This document shows positions 16,183-24,139 of a stretch of DNA of 64,000 bases, one piece after another; the stretch's first letter is position 1; each line of letters opens with the position of its first letter. A model generated the notes under the pieces. The model was given only the letters and a program-made list of their open reading frames with translations. It was not told the origin of the DNA and did not search any database. This stretch comes from Leptolyngbya sp. SIO1E4. Its GTDB lineage: Bacteria; Cyanobacteriota; Cyanobacteriia; Phormidesmidales; Phormidesmidaceae. The position numbers and the translations under genes are program-made. The DNA is taken from NCBI GenBank assembly GCA_010672825.2, contig JAAHFU020000001.1:558001-622000 (forward strand), in the 5' to 3' direction.

Positions 16183-16722
16183 ATGATGAAACGAACCTTT
16201 GCGATTCTGGTTGCAGCGGGTCTGATGTTGCCTGTTGTAGGCATTTTTGCGGCGTCTCACCTGCAGGCGCAGACTGAATCCCCAGTCCCGGAAGAAACCT
16301 CTGTTCCCTCTCGTCCAGGCACCGTGGGCGAGGGGGAGCGGGGCGATCGCGCCGAGCGCCTGATTGAGGAATTAAATCTGACTGAAGATCAGATCAATCA
16401 AGTTCGTGCCATTCGAGAAGGGGCCCAGGATGAGATGCAAGCCTTGCATGAACGCCTGCGATCAGACCGTGAAGCCCTGCATGGGTTGATGGCGGGGGAG
16501 GCTACCGAGGCAGAACTCCGGGCACAACATGAGGAAATTCAAACGCTACATCGTGAAGTTGCAGACAAACGGTTTGAAACGATGCTGGCTACCCGCGAGG
16601 TCTTAACCGCTGACCAGCGGGCTGAACTGGCTGAATTGATGGAACAACGCCGAGCGCAATTCCGAGAGAATCGCGGTTTTCATGGTGGCCAGAAAGGGCA
16701 ACGAGGCGGGCATCACTGGTAA
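16183..16722 (+). CDS. Spy/CpxP-like periplasmic protein
   Basis: About 179 residues from ATG 16183 (GGAG 8 bases before); the longer frame from 16105 adds an unconserved leader. A signal peptide (KRTFAILVAAGLMLPVVGIF) is followed by a Pro/Glu linker and an all-helical domain with two LTxxQ motifs, LTEDQINQV and LTADQRAEL, the hallmark of Spy/CpxP. The C-terminus is Gly/His-rich (GGQKGQRGGHHW), which could bind metal. These proteins act as ATP-independent chaperones or metal-stress sensors. As the third gene after an ECF sigma and a membrane protein it may act as a negative-feedback sensor. Confidence 0.85.
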   Translation: MMKRTFAILVAAGLMLPVVGIFAASHLQAQTESPVPEETSVPSRPGTVGEGERGDRAERLIEELNLTEDQINQVRAIREGAQDEMQALHERLRSDREALHGLMAGEATEAELRAQHEEIQTLHREVADKRFETMLATREVLTADQRAELAELMEQRRAQFRENRGFHGGQKGQRGGHHW

Positions 16723-16779
16723 GCGCGTGAATGCCTGCTGACGGTTTGGGATTTGCAATGAAATCAATCCCATTGATGG

Positions 16780-16812
16780 AAGTAGGGGGTAGGCAATGCC
16801 TACCCCCTACTT
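16780..16812 (+). terminator. Very strong hairpin after the sigma/Spy operon
   Basis: A 15-bp perfect inverted repeat, AAGTAGGGGGTAGGC and its complement, with a 3-nt loop (AAT), 58 bp past the stop. The downstream sequence (CGGTATGTTGTT) is only weakly T-rich. Probable terminator; a mobile palindromic element is an alternative. Confidence 0.6.
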
Positions 16813-16915
16813 CGGTATGTTGTTAACACGCATCTCCCTTCTAGCCCAGCAAAGGGAGATGCCAAATTCTGGGTTTCTCCTTTAGTCAGTAAATTGGTTG
16901 TGCACTATCAGGGTT

Positions 16916-17719
16916 ATGACAGAACCTTTTCACCTGTATCGACCGAAAGGTCAACTGTGCCCGATTGTGGCCAGTATTCCCCATAGTGGTTTAGTTGTTC
17001 CTGAGGCGATCACGCAGACCCTACATGAGCGCTATCAGCGTTATCTGCCTCATCAAGATTGGCATCTTGACAAGCTGTACGATTTTCTCCCTAACTTAGG
17101 GATCACGGTGCTGGAAGCTACCTATAGTCGTTACGTGACTGATTTAAATCGGTCGGCTAAACAGCCTTTCTTTGGGAGCTTTTGGAAATCAGTAATTCCT
17201 GAGAGAACGGCATTTGAGCAGCCCCTTTATCAAACTTCTCCCTCCCAGGTACAAATCGCGGCTCGAATCGAACAATTTTATGTTCCCTATCATACGCAGC
17301 TAGAAAGCCTACTGAATCAGATGATTGACCGATTTGGCCAGGTTTACCTCTTAGATCTACATAGTTTTTTCGGTCCCATTACTGATGAAGTCTGCCTCGG
17401 CAATAGGAATGGAAAAAGCTGCTCCGAATTCTTGCTCTCTACCGTTGAATCTGAGTTTTCATTAAGAGGCTATCAGGTAGCTCGCAATAAAGTTTTTAAT
17501 GGTGGATACATTACACAACACTATGGCAAGATGCCCCACGTTGAGGCGCTACAAATTGAAATTCGATACCATACTTATTTAGACCCGGCACAGCTCGATC
17601 AAACATCTGTTCCAGATTGGAATGTGCCAGCATTTGACCTCGCGAAACGTAACTTTGAGGCTATTTTTAGCCAGGTGGCAGAGTCCTGTCTGCGATATTT
17701 TGCCACTACGTATGAGTAA
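16916..17719 (+). CDS. N-formylglutamate amidohydrolase family protein
   Basis: About 267 residues from ATG 16916. The motifs SIPHSGLVVP near the N-terminus, HLDKLYDFLP, then YLLDLHSFFGP and GGYITQHYGKMPHVEALQIE are those of the FGase (HutG-type) family, which hydrolyses N-formyl-glutamate or related N-acylated amino acids with a bound metal. No other histidine-degradation genes are adjacent, so the actual substrate is unclear. A TTG start at 16898 is possible but less likely. Confidence 0.88.
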   Translation: MTEPFHLYRPKGQLCPIVASIPHSGLVVPEAITQTLHERYQRYLPHQDWHLDKLYDFLPNLGITVLEATYSRYVTDLNRSAKQPFFGSFWKSVIPERTAFEQPLYQTSPSQVQIAARIEQFYVPYHTQLESLLNQMIDRFGQVYLLDLHSFFGPITDEVCLGNRNGKSCSEFLLSTVESEFSLRGYQVARNKVFNGGYITQHYGKMPHVEALQIEIRYHTYLDPAQLDQTSVPDWNVPAFDLAKRNFEAIFSQVAESCLRYFATTYE

Positions 17720-17801
17720 ACATCCTTGCGCTGACGATGAATGAAACTCATCACCCCTTATTCATCCATCATTTTTATAAGTTAGGCAGAGGTTTGGCAC
17801 G

Positions 17802-17987
17802 ATGCAGTCTAGACGCAGTAATCATCAACTGGAGTACTGGAATATTCACGGCCCCATCAAGACGTTCAATCATTCCGTTGATTTTGGGCAGTTGGATCTA
17901 CTCCTGAATCGTGGCGCAAAGATTTTAGACTATGGATGTGGGTATGGTCGGGTCTCTCATGAATTGTATGACCATTTTTGTCTGTAA
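17802..17987 (+). pseudogene. Truncated class I SAM-dependent methyltransferase remnant
   Basis: Only 61 residues, yet they contain a convincing motif I, KILDYGCGYGRVSHELYD, preceded by a usual lead-in helix (FGQLDLLLNRG). A stop follows right after motif I, and the remaining ~120-150 residues of a methyltransferase are missing; no continuation is visible before the livF stop 13 bp downstream. It is therefore read as a 3'-deleted gene. The substrate class is not identifiable. Confidence 0.7.
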
Positions 17988-17999
17988 GTGATGATCTCA

Positions 18000-18704
18000 C
18001 TATCCTCCCAGAAACATGTCGGCAATTTGAGTGTCATTCAGCAAATTTTTGCCGGTGTCTTCATGGCGGTTCGTGCCCATTGCTAAGACATAACCACGGT
18101 GAGCCATGGCCAACGCCTGCTTAGCATTTTGCTCCACCATGAGAATGCTGATGCCCTGTTGATTGACGTCGCGCACAATCTCAAAGATTTGATTGACATA
18201 CAGCGGGGATAGACCAGCAGTAGGCTCGTCTAGCAACAAGAGTTTGGGGGCAACCATCAGGGCTCGCCCCATGGCAACCATTTGGCGCTGTCCGCCGGAT
18301 AAGGTTCCAGCGGGCTGAAGCCGTTTTTGCTTTAAGTCTGGAAAGAGGGTGTAGACCTGCTCTAGCTGAGGACGATAGTCGTCATTCCGAACAAATGCAC
18401 CCATTTCCAGATTTTCTTGCACTGTCAGGGTAGGGAAGACGTTATTGACTTGGGGCACATAGCAGATGCCTTCTTGAACGAGGCGATCGCTGCGCCAGTG
18501 GGTAATGGCGCGATCGCGCCAGAGAATTTCACCCTGGTGAACTTTGGCTAACCCGAAGAGAGACTTCAGAACCGTAGACTTTCCGGCACCGTTTGGGCCG
18601 ATAATGACGACGATTTCTCCAAACTCAACGGTGAGGCTGACACCCTTAAGGATATCGACTTCTCCATAACCGCTGTATACATCTCGAATGGCCAGAAGGG
18701 TCAT
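18000..18704 (-). CDS. livF: Branched-chain/neutral amino acid ABC transporter ATPase
   Basis: About 234 residues from ATG 18704 (GGAAAGAG upstream); the frame extends to 18746 without support. Walker A GPNGAGKST, signature LSGGQRQMVAMGRAL, and Walker B LLLLDEPTAGLSP are intact. The start LLAIRDVYSGYGEVDILKG and the short length identify the LivF subclass (also NatE/UrtE) of high-affinity amino acid importers. No LivG, LivH, LivM or binding-protein gene is in the window, which matches dispersed cyanobacterial Nat genes. The gene lies downstream of psiE on the same strand. Confidence 0.9.
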   Translation of the reverse strand: MTLLAIRDVYSGYGEVDILKGVSLTVEFGEIVVIIGPNGAGKSTVLKSLFGLAKVHQGEILWRDRAITHWRSDRLVQEGICYVPQVNNVFPTLTVQENLEMGAFVRNDDYRPQLEQVYTLFPDLKQKRLQPAGTLSGGQRQMVAMGRALMVAPKLLLLDEPTAGLSPLYVNQIFEIVRDVNQQGISILMVEQNAKQALAMAHRGYVLAMGTNRHEDTGKNLLNDTQIADMFLGG

Positions 18705-18772
18705 GTGCACTCTTTCCAACGTATTGTCTAAAGGCAGCGGATCCAAGAGTTCCGCGTAGGGTGATTAGCTTA

Positions 18773-19234
18773 TTATCGATGGACTGTGCGCACTATCAAG
18801 TAACTGATTGAGAGCGCGAAAAGCGCGATCGCCAACCCAACCAGGCTCAGACCTGGCACCTTTTCAAGATCCAAAATAATCAGTTTTCGCCCCACTGCTG
18901 TCAGCGCCGTGGCAATTACAAGCTCTACCTGCACGACATGCTTGCGAATATAGGCGGTGATATTCTCTAAAATCTCTAGCGCAATCAAAACGCTTAGAAA
19001 TAAGCCAAAGATGTCTGTCAGCGTTGATTTAAAAAAACCGTTAGTGTCATTAATAAATAAGGAGCTGTACAAAACCATCCCCAGATCCACAACCGTCACT
19101 AAAATGACGACAACCATAGCCAGAGACAGCACCTTAGAGACACTGGCTTCGATTTGTCTTAAGCGCTTCAGGAAAATCTCGTCCTTGAGGTTATAGGCTA
19201 GTTTCCTGAATAAGGTGTTCAGCTGGCGGGTCAT
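18773..19234 (-). CDS. psiE: PsiE-like phosphate-starvation-inducible membrane protein
   Basis: 153 residues with four membrane segments (VLSLAMVVVILVTVVDLGMV; FGLFLSVLIALEILENITAY; VELVIATALTAVGRKLIILD; SLVGLAIALFALSISYLIVR). The motif LEILENITAYIRKH and AVGRKLIILDL are typical of the PsiE family. PsiE in Escherichia coli is induced by phosphate starvation but has no known biochemical function. It is divergent from the SBP-OmpA gene. Whether the cyanobacterial gene answers to phosphate is untested; no Pho box was identified. Confidence 0.8.
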   Translation of the reverse strand: MTRQLNTLFRKLAYNLKDEIFLKRLRQIEASVSKVLSLAMVVVILVTVVDLGMVLYSSLFINDTNGFFKSTLTDIFGLFLSVLIALEILENITAYIRKHVVQVELVIATALTAVGRKLIILDLEKVPGLSLVGLAIALFALSISYLIVRTVHR

Positions 19235-19428
19235 GCGGCATCCTAACGTGATGCTGTGAGGATAGAGGATTTGGAGAGTATGGGTAAAGCCTTACTTGCT
19301 GACGACGATCAATCGCATCTGGATGCGTTTGCCGTATCGGTAGCTATGATTAATTTTCCTGTAACTTTTAAGGAGTCTTGGGTACACAATGTGTAGTTGT
19401 CTGAGGGTTAAGGAAACCATTTATCTCG

Positions 19429-20997
19429 ATGACAAAGCACAATTATCCTGCCCTGATCGGAACCTTCGTAATCACTGCAGGCCTTTTAGGTGGAGGCGTC
19501 TGGTATCTCAATAAGACGTCGCCCGGACTCTTAGGCACCACGAGCCAATCAGGTAGTGGCGCTATTGTGGCGCCCCGTGGCCAAACTCAGATCACGGTTT
19601 TAGGTGATACTTTCAGCGGCTACAGCACGTTTCGCAATGAAGCCTTCCAGTCTGTATTGGCAGAAACAGGCATCATCCTTAAGTATGGCGATGAATTTGA
19701 CCAGGCAGCTCGGGCTGAGGCCTTGGCCCAGGGGCAGGCCGATATCATCGTCACGACGCTGGATCAGTATTTACAGCAGCAGCCCCAGGGAACGGTCGTT
19801 GGCCTCATTGATCGCACGGTGGGTGCCGATGCTGTGGTGTTAAACACCCAAAAGTATGCATCCCTTAAATCGCTTTTGGATCTGGCACCCTTGGTGCAAG
19901 AGGCTCAGAGCCAGGGTCAGCCCCTCAAAATTGCCTTTGCGGGGGATACCCCAAGTGAATATTTGGCCCTAGTGCTAGATACCAAATTTGACGCGTTTAA
20001 CCTGGCAGATTTTGAGGTGGTGGCCGTAGCCGATGCCTCAGAAGCCTGGGCCCTCATGCAAGACCCCGCTGAGAATGTGGCTGTTGCGGTGCTATGGGAA
20101 CCGTTTGTTGCCCAGGCCCGGCAGCAGGGCTACACCGTTGTCCTTTCCAGTGAAGATGCGCCTAACTCCATTGTGGATGTGGTCGTAGCAGCGGATAGCC
20201 TGGTTCAGTCACAACCGGAGGTGATTTCTGCCTTTTTGGAAAACTACTATCGCCGCATTGATTCCAACGTGCGGGATGCGTCTCAACTACAGACGCAGAT
20301 TGCTGAGGATGGGGCGCTTTCCCCAGCCGATGCTGGTGCAATTCTTCAAGGCATTGACTTCTTTACCGCAGCAGAAGCTCAGACCTGGATGACTGATGGG
20401 ACGCTGCAACGACGCATTGAGGCAATCTCGGCTGTTCTGGTGTTATCCGGTCGTTTGAATGAGGTGCCAGCTACCCCAGAAAGTTTGTTTACTGCTGATT
20501 TTTTGGGAGAGGCAGCCCAAAATACCCAAACCTTAATTGAGCTAGTGCGGGCAGATAACCCCGACCTGGCAGAGCGACTATCGGGCAGCACGACTGAGAC
20601 CCTTACGGTTCCGCAGGTTAGTGCGGCTGATGTGCAGGCCGCGCCCGATATTGGCAACCTGAATGTGCAGGGCCAGGTAGAATTTGCCACTGGGTCGGCT
20701 CAGCTCACGACGACAGGGCAGCAAACTCTGGGAGGGCTTTTGGCAGAGATTCAGGAGTTTAACCCAGAAACAGTGGCAGTCCGTGTCATTGGCCACACGT
20801 CTAAAACTGGCGCACCGGATCTAAATCAGCAGCTCAGTCAGGAACGCGCTCAAGTGGTGGTGGATTACTTGCGGAATCAGGGCATGCAGCACAACATTGT
20901 GGCGGAAGGAAAAGGCTTCTATCTGCCTTTGTCGGGTATTGACCCGGCAGATCCCCGGCAACAGCGAACGGAGATTCGCCTGGTGCGCGTAAATTAA
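19429..20997 (+). CDS. Solute-binding protein fused to an OmpA C-terminal domain
   Basis: 522 residues. Residues 10-30 form a signal anchor (FVITAGLLGGGVWYL). Residues about 50-370 resemble a periplasmic type II binding protein of the NrtA/SsuA-like class (ITVLGDTFSGYSTFRN, ADIIVTTLDQYL, AVLWEPFVAQARQQGY). Residues about 410-520 form an OmpA/MotB domain: QVEFATGSAQL, then NQQLSQERAQVVVDYLRNQG with R473, and QRTEIRLV at the end. The Asp that normally follows in GHTD is Ser (GHTS458), so peptidoglycan binding may be altered. The layout suggests a ligand sensor or scavenger tethered near the cell wall; that role is inferred. The next gene starts 5 bp after the stop, so they probably form an operon. 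Confidence 0.85.
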   Translation: MTKHNYPALIGTFVITAGLLGGGVWYLNKTSPGLLGTTSQSGSGAIVAPRGQTQITVLGDTFSGYSTFRNEAFQSVLAETGIILKYGDEFDQAARAEALAQGQADIIVTTLDQYLQQQPQGTVVGLIDRTVGADAVVLNTQKYASLKSLLDLAPLVQEAQSQGQPLKIAFAGDTPSEYLALVLDTKFDAFNLADFEVVAVADASEAWALMQDPAENVAVAVLWEPFVAQARQQGYTVVLSSEDAPNSIVDVVVAADSLVQSQPEVISAFLENYYRRIDSNVRDASQLQTQIAEDGALSPADAGAILQGIDFFTAAEAQTWMTDGTLQRRIEAISAVLVLSGRLNEVPATPESLFTADFLGEAAQNTQTLIELVRADNPDLAERLSGSTTETLTVPQVSAADVQAAPDIGNLNVQGQVEFATGSAQLTTTGQQTLGGLLAEIQEFNPETVAVRVIGHTSKTGAPDLNQQLSQERAQVVVDYLRNQGMQHNIVAEGKGFYLPLSGIDPADPRQQRTEIRLVRVN

Positions 20998-21001
20998 ACC
21001 C

Positions 21002-22789
21002 ATGACGACGACAAAATCTTCCTTGAATGCAACTCAGCGATCGCAGATTGCCGAGGCGTTAACCCTGTCTCGATTTCTGACTAGCCACGCCGCAGATGCT
21101 GACCCGGTACTGGTGCAACGGCGGCGAGAGCGCATTCGCACGATTCAGCAAGCGCTTCAGGGGTGTGCCCACCCTATTTGTCGAGACCGCCTGACCCCTT
21201 CCGAAATGCCCTTGCCGGTGCGGCGGGCATTTGTTCAGGCTGCGTTGTTGGTGAGCCGCTACTTTGCCGTCGGTGGGGTGGGATGGCGTGGCACCCTAGC
21301 TTCCCCAACTCTGGCTAAATACTGCCCGGATCCTATTCCTGCACCCTGGCACACGCCAGCCGCGATGGCGATGATGGGCGATCACTTTGCCTTACCGGCT
21401 CCTGCGATGGCTGCGATCGCCGAGCACTTGGAAACGGTAGATCGAGAAATCGAGCAGCAGCGTCGGATCATCGCTGCCGTTCTCGATACGGTGGGGGTGG
21501 CGATCGATGCCCCTGATCCCCTGCCATCAGAGCCCTTTGCCGCGCTTTTCCAAAAGTTGTTTAAGGGCATTCCAGTCAGCCCCGACAAGCTTTCCGTCAT
21601 CTTTACCCCGACCCAGCTGTATTTCTGTGTAGACTTCCCGACCGAGGAAGATGAGCAGCTGTGGGCAGACCTCACCGCAGCTGCTCATCAGCCTGCTCTC
21701 AAGCAGCTTCACCAGCAGCTCTCGGCTTTTAGCTTTCAGAAATTTAAGCGATTCCCCACCTTTGGCCCTTGTGATCCAGCTGGGATTGATGGGCACTGGG
21801 TTCAGCAGGTTTGCGATCGAGCCAATAGCGCAGAGCCTGCTTGCCCTCAACACCCCTCTGCCCAGCCCCAACCGATTTCTCCGGAGGCGGTGATTCAGCG
21901 ACTGTCTAAAAGCATTGGCGTTTTGCCCCAAAAAGATGCTGAAATGTTTTTGATTCATGACATCTGGGGGCACTATTGGCAGCTTTGGTTTAGTCAATTT
22001 GAGAGCGACTATGCCACTCTAGCCGACTGTGGTGAGCCGTTACGGGCCCAAGAAACGGCCTATACGCCGGAGGGACCGCTGACCTGCCGTGAACTGTTTC
22101 AGTTTGAGGGGGCTGAGGTTGTTCTCCAGGTGCAACGTGCCAAACAGTTCTTTCATGGGGAAGTCTGCCAGCGGTTAGGGCTGCTGTTTACCCATCTGTT
22201 GGGGGAACTGGTTGCAGATATTGCAGAGTTTAAGTTTGTCTGGACCAACCCGAATGCGGCCCATGAATTGCCCAGTACCTCGGCGTTTACAGACTACCCC
22301 ACCAACTTAGATCTAACCCTGGCAGATCTAGATTTCCTATTTTTGCGAATTTTGCAACCGCTGCTAGAGCTGCATCTATCCCCCATGGTGTGCGCTCCTT
22401 TAGAAGCTGAGTTGTTGGAGGCATCTCCTCTCCAGCAACTGTCTCCGGAGGCAGCGTTGCGTCTGGAAGTGAATCTTAAAGGGGCGATCGCGCAGCTACA
22501 CCAAATTTTCCTGGCAGAATATAGCGCCTCCTATTTACCCACGCTTGCCAGTGAAGACAGCCTGTTTGCAGAGGTCGCAGTCAATCTATTGCATCTGCAA
22601 AACGTGATCAACACGCTCTATATCGATCCTCAATTTGCGCAGGCATCGGCAATGCCTTTTCAGGATTTGCTGATTGTGTTCATTAGCAGCTATTGCTCGG
22701 GCGATAGCTATGCTGAATTTTGGAGCATTGACAATGTCCTAGCAGATTACTTCATCCCCTGCTGGCAGCATCTCTGCGAGGCCCTTTAA
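21002..22789 (+). CDS. Unrecognised 595-residue protein coupled to the SBP-OmpA gene
   Basis: A large, mainly helical protein with no signal peptide or membrane segment, probably cytoplasmic. I do not recognise the family. Features seen: an N-terminal helical region (RFLTSHAADADPVLVQRRRE), a strand-rich part (VIFTPTQLYFCVDFP), a Pro/Gln linker at about 280-297, the motif HDIWGHYW at 319-326, and a helical C-terminal half with HELPSTSAF. The HDxWGH motif followed by conserved acidic residues could be a metal site, but this is speculation. It starts 5 bp after the SBP-OmpA stop and converges with fabF 27 bp downstream. Confidence 0.85.
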   Translation: MTTTKSSLNATQRSQIAEALTLSRFLTSHAADADPVLVQRRRERIRTIQQALQGCAHPICRDRLTPSEMPLPVRRAFVQAALLVSRYFAVGGVGWRGTLASPTLAKYCPDPIPAPWHTPAAMAMMGDHFALPAPAMAAIAEHLETVDREIEQQRRIIAAVLDTVGVAIDAPDPLPSEPFAALFQKLFKGIPVSPDKLSVIFTPTQLYFCVDFPTEEDEQLWADLTAAAHQPALKQLHQQLSAFSFQKFKRFPTFGPCDPAGIDGHWVQQVCDRANSAEPACPQHPSAQPQPISPEAVIQRLSKSIGVLPQKDAEMFLIHDIWGHYWQLWFSQFESDYATLADCGEPLRAQETAYTPEGPLTCRELFQFEGAEVVLQVQRAKQFFHGEVCQRLGLLFTHLLGELVADIAEFKFVWTNPNAAHELPSTSAFTDYPTNLDLTLADLDFLFLRILQPLLELHLSPMVCAPLEAELLEASPLQQLSPEAALRLEVNLKGAIAQLHQIFLAEYSASYLPTLASEDSLFAEVAVNLLHLQNVINTLYIDPQFAQASAMPFQDLLIVFISSYCSGDSYAEFWSIDNVLADYFIPCWQHLCEAL

Positions 22790-22816
22790 ACAGGGACGAC
22801 AGTGCTGAATTGATGT

Positions 22817-24079
22817 CTAAGTCTCGGGTGGAAATCGTCGGAAAACGAGGGTCGTATTATGGCCTCCAAATCCAAAGGCGTTGGATAACGCCACAGCTAC
22901 TTCCATGGCATGGGGGTCTCCGATCGTATAGTCGAGATCGCAATCAGCATCCACGGTTTCCACATTAATCGTGGGGGGGATCACGCTGTATTGAATCGCC
23001 AGAATTGAGGCGATCGCCTCAATTGCTCCGGCAGCCCCCAGCAGGTGTCCGGTCATGCTTTTGGTGGCAGACAGTTTCATCTGGTGGGCGTGAGCGCCAA
23101 ACACCTGCTTGATCGCATTAGACTCGGCCACATCTCCCAAGGGGGTTGAGGTTGCGTGCATGTTAATGGTGTCCACCGCTTCAGGAGAGATTTGGGCATC
23201 TTGCAGGGCCCGTTGCAGGGCCAGAATCACCCCCGCGCCGGAGGGATCTGGTGCGGCATAGTGATGGGCATCGGCAGAGGCCCCAAACCCTAAAACTTCG
23301 GCATAAATTCTGGCTCCCCGCCCTTGGGCATGGCTCAGGGTTTCCAAAATCAAGGCTCCGGCCCCCTCACCCACCACAAATCCGTCTCGATGGGCATCAA
23401 AGGGGCGACTGGCGGTTTGCGGGTCGTCATTGCGGGTCGAAAGTGCCCGCATGGCCGCGAATCCGCCCACGCCCAGCGGTGTAATAGGGGCTTCGCTGCC
23501 ACCACATACCATGACATCGGCATAACCCTGCCGCAGCAACAGGACGGCATCCCGGACAGCATCATTGCCCGTGGTGCAGGCAGAAACAACTCCGTGATTA
23601 GGGCCCTTGAGCCCATATTGCATGGCAATCATCCCGGCGGCCATATTGCCAATCATCATCGGAATCATGAAGGGCGACAGGGAATTGGGGCCCTTCTTTG
23701 CCAGCACTTGGGCTTGTTTTTCCAGCACCTGCAGCCCACCAATGCCTGAGCCAAAGACCACCCCCATGCGATCGCGCGCTGTCTGGGCACGGTCAGCCGG
23801 GTGCAATTCAGCATCCTCAATGGCCTGTTGAGCTGCTGCCAGGGCATAACGACAAAACGGATCCAGCCGTGCCGACAGCTTGCGCTCTATATAGTTCAAG
23901 GGGTCAAAGCCTTTGACCTCGCAGGCAAAGTGGGTCTTAAAAGGGCTGGCATCAAAGTGGGTAATTGGGGCTGCCCCACTCTCTCCACGCATCATTGCTT
24001 TCCAAAAGTCATTCACAGAAAGACCAATCGGGGTAATTGCCCCCATGCCAGTAACCACGATGCGTTCTGGAGTATTCAT
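22817..24079 (-). CDS. fabF: Beta-ketoacyl-ACP synthase II (FabF-like)
   Basis: 420 residues; condenses malonyl-ACP with acyl-ACP. The catalytic triad is present: C168 in SACTTG, H308 in NMHATST, and H345 in KSMTGH with K340. The active-site Cys context (SACTTGND) differs slightly from housekeeping FabF (usually ACATG), and the gene is controlled apart from the fab cluster, which is not in the window, so it may be a paralogue for a special acyl chain. It is divergent from a TetR gene with a palindromic operator between them. No acyl carrier protein gene is adjacent. Confidence 0.93.
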   Translation of the reverse strand: MNTPERIVVTGMGAITPIGLSVNDFWKAMMRGESGAAPITHFDASPFKTHFACEVKGFDPLNYIERKLSARLDPFCRYALAAAQQAIEDAELHPADRAQTARDRMGVVFGSGIGGLQVLEKQAQVLAKKGPNSLSPFMIPMMIGNMAAGMIAMQYGLKGPNHGVVSACTTGNDAVRDAVLLLRQGYADVMVCGGSEAPITPLGVGGFAAMRALSTRNDDPQTASRPFDAHRDGFVVGEGAGALILETLSHAQGRGARIYAEVLGFGASADAHHYAAPDPSGAGVILALQRALQDAQISPEAVDTINMHATSTPLGDVAESNAIKQVFGAHAHQMKLSATKSMTGHLLGAAGAIEAIASILAIQYSVIPPTINVETVDADCDLDYTIGDPHAMEVAVALSNAFGFGGHNTTLVFRRFPPET

Positions 24080-24109
24080 AGGCCATCAAAAGCTAAATTC
24101 ATAGCCTAT

Positions 24110-24129
24110 AATACCGACCAATCGGTATT
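24110..24129. promoter_or_regulatory. TetR operator candidate between fabF and tetR
   Basis: AATACCGACCAATCGGTATT: an inverted repeat with 8-bp arms around a 4-bp centre, lying 10 bp before the TetR start and 30 bp before the fabF start. Palindromes of this TACCGA...TCGGTA form are typical TetR-family sites, so the regulator probably controls itself and fabF. Confidence 0.8.
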
Positions 24130-24139
24130 TTTTAAATAA

